Shown piece by piece: positions 6,801-8,553 of a DNA stretch of 8,553 nt. The notes under the pieces were generated by a model. The model was not told where the DNA came from, did not search any database, and saw only the letters and a program-made list of their open reading frames with translations. A program made the position numbers and the translations under genes. How positions within the stretch are numbered: the first letter of the stretch is position 1; every line of letters starts with the position of its first letter. Source of the stretch: an uncultured bacterium (lineage in GTDB: Bacteria > Bdellovibrionota_C > UBA2361 > SZUA-149 > CALKYB01); NCBI GenBank assembly GCA_938022485.1, contig CALIEE010000283.1, forward strand, positions 1 to 8,553, written 5' to 3'.

Positions 6801-8370
6801 AATCGAGGATCTCTGTCAGTTGATTTTCACCCTGGGTGAATATAATCCGACGGCAGCAATTTCAGTCAAGCTACCGCTTAAGCCGGGAGCTCCTGCAGTT
6901 GCTTGTGGTGTTGTGAAAGCTGGTGCTACCCACATTACCCTTTCTGGGTATGAGGGAGGATCTGCTGCTACACCGGAGACCAGTAGACGTCATACCGGAT
7001 ACCCGAAATTTGTTACACTTTGTCAGGTTATATCTGAGCTTGCCAAGCAAGGCTTGCTCGACAAAATTATATTGCAAATCGACGGTGGTCTGGGTCTTTC
7101 AGGCAAGGAGATAGTAATCCTATCTATGCTTGGTGTTCGGACTTTCGGTATTGGATCTGGGTTCATGGTTTCTCAGGGCTGTATTATGTATGGCACTTGT
7201 CAGACTAAGTGCCCGACAGGAGTAGCGACTGAGTTCCTCAATACTTTCGATGGAAGGTGGGAATATTCCTATAAATTTTCGACAGCTCTTAAGTTGAATA
7301 TTTTGGAAGAACTTGCTGCTATCGGCTACAAAGATCTGGATGAAGTGTGGGGACGCAAGGACCTGCTCCGATTTGACGATGAAGCTCTCAGGCTTTATCC
7401 CGGCTTGGACTCGTTTCTTGAACAGTCTGATGCTGAGAAAAAGCTTGCTGGGAAACTTCCGATGGACAAAGTTGTTGGGCTCAAACCACATAGAGAGCCC
7501 CGTGATTTTACTGATTGGTTGACTCAAATCTTATCGCGACTTGATTCAGGGCAACTTGATCACTCTGAGCCTCTTGTTTACGAGAAACCGCTGGAAGCAG
7601 CAGACCGAGCAGCTTTTTGCCGATTCTTCGGTGAACTGGTGCGACGCGAGCTGACTCCGGTTGAGCCTGGCCTGACCTTCAAGGTTCATGGAATGCCCGG
7701 ACAGAGCCTAGCTTATTGGGCTCCAAAGGGAATTCGTATTGAACTGGATGGTGTTATTCCAGATTACGCTTTTTCAGGTAATGATGGAGCCGATGGGATT
7801 CAGTACTTGTCCAGTGTATCACCAGAAAAGCGCCATGAGCTTTGTCTGGCAGGTGCAGTTGTAGGGCATGGTGCAATCAGTGGAAACATTGTGTTGCCTT
7901 GTACTTCTGGATCTCGACTCGGTATCCTTAACTCAGGTGCCAATATTGGTGCTCTGGGGGCGGGAGAAAATGCCGGTGTCTTTGCTAAACGAGGTCGCAT
8001 TATTATTCTTGGTGAAGTTGGCCAGAATATTGGTGGTGGCATGAACGGACCAACTGATGGAAATTGTATTATTGTTCCTGATGCTATGGCCCGATTCCGC
8101 AGTCCTAATGATACTAAGGTAACAGAGCTTACTGATGAACTTTGGGCTGATGTGCAAACGATGGCTGGATTACTTGGGGATGAAGCCGTTTATGCTTCCA
8201 TGAAGCGATTTGGTGGACTTTCTCGAGGAAACCTAGCTGTTATTTCTGGTTCTAGTGAACCCGTAGAGGTTCCGGTAATAGAGCATACGGTTCAGTTTAA
8301 AACTGCTGCCGAAATGAATACCGAGGGTCTTGAGTTTATCAAGGAACGGAAGAAATATCTTGCCGCCTGA
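3871..8370 (+). CDS. gltB: GltB-like glutamate synthase large subunit (glutamine amidotransferase/FMN/3Fe-4S), divergent
   Basis: Classical GltB converts glutamine plus 2-oxoglutarate to two glutamates in the cytoplasm. From ATG 3871 the product is 1499 residues, the usual GltB length. Domains in order: class II glutamine amidotransferase, with candidate nucleophile C11 (ECAIGGV; family CGVGF/CGFGL), R219 in GRFATNT, and N240-G241 in CHNGEVN; the central domain, with VTNPPLDPIREALKFS and later KKTMAKMGIPTVEGY; and the FMN/2-oxoglutarate barrel, with FTGAMSRGALTENAH (from 860), SGEGG (890-894), SPPPHNDIYSIEDL (about 967-980) and QIDGGLGLSGKE. The Fe-S cysteines are C1104, C1110 and C1114. The Gly-rich C-terminal beta-helix runs from about 1277 (GQSLAYW). 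A nucleophilic Cys at position 11 implies removal of a 10-residue propeptide, short for the family. Oddities: the Fe-S loop is C-x5-C-x3-C where E. coli GltB has C-x5-C-x4-C, and Ala follows the catalytic Cys instead of Gly. It is divergent from the gltD-like gene and ends at a strong terminator, so it is a single-gene unit. Family is certain; substrate and electron donor are not. Confidence 0.93.
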   Translation: MQYTIGHTQECAIGGVSDPLGRFTRRLLSVAIQAIIELRHRTGENPDGTSDGVGINLAYNPEWARKLAAQAGYANQIANDQRVIITQLFIDKSVKLESVIEVASEVLPKGLELIERKVPVNDIVLAPMALETMPNIHQLLLVGKALRPKQEYRLERKLVRTFDKAFGVDQGGCPKVYLNSCSSRQVVYKGLMSPENLAVFFEDLQDDDLKISAAIFHGRFATNTEPAWSRAQPGRYSCHNGEVNSNETIKADVRALEATLPEKMLPLLFDGSTDSGQADTSLGAIGFESGLGIGLAYQMFMPPIFENAQYPKFATDFYQALAGRHTPGQGPAAKLGLMPAMDGSCMELVAHLDPNGLRPLQTTVSDGIFYAASERAAYPQVPIGEMEKRPDGGHSIFVTGGNVYSDLEVVSYFKDAAPWSEIALDVVEPEIDDHCDGLDLSASAEDVVAEAIRAGLDHGSLRIQLENLMTNGGEMLTAMGNGSPTPVLSDSGRPILDYSPQDHAMVTNPPLDPIREALKFSVSILYGKRLSPFDFGPRRKALKMSSVLSPGEMSKLRDFSRVMTEVSLNYDPAQVDLSDTLRSIEIAVKEMAESGSKFILLSTGSIPEGACSVVVVPFIAAVCAARKGLEGAKALRDTILILDSSEIHSSAEVAAAISYGANAVYPSCLYQFCVKENLTELGDEEMILRIKSGLELGLKKTMAKMGIPTVEGYCGGRHHHVLDLDNEVAQLLGSDYQAGGDGFDKLQKTYAGYLSFSNDYRVYGTITDHGIVRSSDSERERFDGRVIDLIRKIVGLDSNEEPNLFQDLKALAAKSRTLSDYHHSRKPFDMIGFLRIESDRKARAVVFSLAALIVLFGRIFTGAMSRGALTENAHSSIAQGSQIAGDIANSGEGGLPPQRKGKLSANKARQVSTGRFGVDSYYVATAELLDIKMGQGAKAGQGGELPGSKVDSVVAAIRHANEGYPLISPPPHNDIYSIEDLCQLIFTLGEYNPTAAISVKLPLKPGAPAVACGVVKAGATHITLSGYEGGSAATPETSRRHTGYPKFVTLCQVISELAKQGLLDKIILQIDGGLGLSGKEIVILSMLGVRTFGIGSGFMVSQGCIMYGTCQTKCPTGVATEFLNTFDGRWEYSYKFSTALKLNILEELAAIGYKDLDEVWGRKDLLRFDDEALRLYPGLDSFLEQSDAEKKLAGKLPMDKVVGLKPHREPRDFTDWLTQILSRLDSGQLDHSEPLVYEKPLEAADRAAFCRFFGELVRRELTPVEPGLTFKVHGMPGQSLAYWAPKGIRIELDGVIPDYAFSGNDGADGIQYLSSVSPEKRHELCLAGAVVGHGAISGNIVLPCTSGSRLGILNSGANIGALGAGENAGVFAKRGRIIILGEVGQNIGGGMNGPTDGNCIIVPDAMARFRSPNDTKVTELTDELWADVQTMAGLLGDEAVYASMKRFGGLSRGNLAVISGSSEPVEVPVIEHTVQFKTAAEMNTEGLEFIKERKKYLAA

Positions 8371-8396
8371 TTCACTTGAAATTCTTGGTTGTTGAG

Positions 8397-8419
8397 GAGT
8401 CAGTTCTTTAACCTGACTC
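8397..8419 (+). other. 7-bp hairpin after the gltB-like stop
   Basis: GAGTCAG (8397-8403) and CTGACTC (8413-8419) pair around a nine-base loop; GTT/AAC outside can add pairs across a bulge. It lies between the stop codon and the intrinsic terminator and may protect the mRNA 3' end. Confidence 0.45.
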
Positions 8420-8425
8420 AACTTG

Positions 8426-8468
8426 GATGGGGGGATTGTAGCTTGCTGCACCCCCCATCATTTTTTTT
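8426..8468 (+). terminator. Intrinsic terminator of the gltB-like gene
   Basis: GATGGGGGG (8426-8434) and CCCCCCATC (8451-8459) form a nine-base stem, with a 16-base loop that can fold further (AGC/GCT). An A and then eight T residues (8461-8468) follow. It starts 56 bases after the stop codon: a textbook Rho-independent terminator on the plus strand. Confidence 0.92.
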
Positions 8469-8534
8469 GGAAGATTTAAGGTTTTCTTAATGGTTTCATT
8501 CTTCCTGCTACTTTTAGAATTCTCTTTTTCACAT

Positions 8535-8553
8535 AAAAAACCCCGGCCGAGGT
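8535..8553 (-). terminator. Half of a terminator at the right edge (minus strand or bidirectional)
   Basis: Six A residues (8535-8540) followed by CCCCGGCCGAGGT to the window end. Read on the minus strand this is a G+C-rich arm followed by six T residues, the 3' half of an intrinsic terminator whose other arm would lie just outside. It suggests a minus-strand gene beyond the right edge converging on the gltB-like gene. Confidence 0.5.

Noticed and set aside
7120..7527. Minus-strand 135-codon open frame inside the gltB-like gene
   Set aside because: It is antisense to the conserved FMN/Fe-S domain, with no ribosome binding site support and no recognisable domain.
8490..8553. Plus-strand ORF from ATG 8490 running off the right edge
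   Set aside because: It lies just after a terminator with no promoter, its composition is low-complexity, and it reads through what looks like a second terminator.

Overview
The window looks like bacterial chromosome of moderate G+C (mid-40s percent by eye), with Shine-Dalgarno-type ribosome binding sites, intrinsic terminators and ordinary housekeeping families. There are no tRNA or rRNA genes, IS elements, CRISPR arrays or phage genes. The sequence alone does not place the host in a phylum. The families (RecQ helicase, two-subunit glutamate synthase) are widespread, but both glutamate synthase subunits are clearly divergent from textbook GltB and GltD.

Layout, left to right. (1) 1-1404, minus strand: the N-terminal 468 residues of a RecQ DNA helicase that runs off the left edge. 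(2) 1405-1723: a 319-base gap holding a strong hairpin (1664-1701) that probably ends the next transcript. (3) 1724-3169, minus: a GltD-like FAD/Fe-S oxidoreductase. (4) 3166-3357, minus: a 63-residue Cys-rich small protein just upstream of the gltD-like gene. It overlaps that gene by the ATGA junction, and its C-x3-C-x3-C motif copies one in the GltD-like protein. (5) 3358-3870: a 513-base divergent control region, rich in inverted repeats, a mini-ORF and hairpins. (6) 3871-8370, plus: a 1499-residue GltB-like glutamate synthase large subunit. (7) 8371-8553: a hairpin, a textbook intrinsic terminator for the gltB-like gene, and at the right edge half of a second terminator, apparently for a convergent gene outside the window.

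How the genes may work together. GltB normally hydrolyses glutamine in its N-terminal amidotransferase domain, channels ammonia to 2-oxoglutarate at its FMN/3Fe-4S domain, and takes electrons from NADPH through GltD. Here the two subunits are transcribed divergently rather than as a gltBD operon. The GltD-like protein has lost a glycine of the NAD(P)H-binding GxGxxA motif and has altered Fe-S cysteine spacing. The GltB-like protein has one residue fewer in its 3Fe-4S cysteine loop. A small protein carrying the GltD-type CEAPC motif is translationally coupled to the GltD-like gene. Together these suggest a variant glutamate synthase whose electron input, and perhaps reaction, differs from the classical NADPH enzyme. 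This is inference. The leader of the gltB-like gene has a three-segment arrangement able to form two mutually exclusive stems, preceded by an operator-like palindrome, so its expression is probably controlled.
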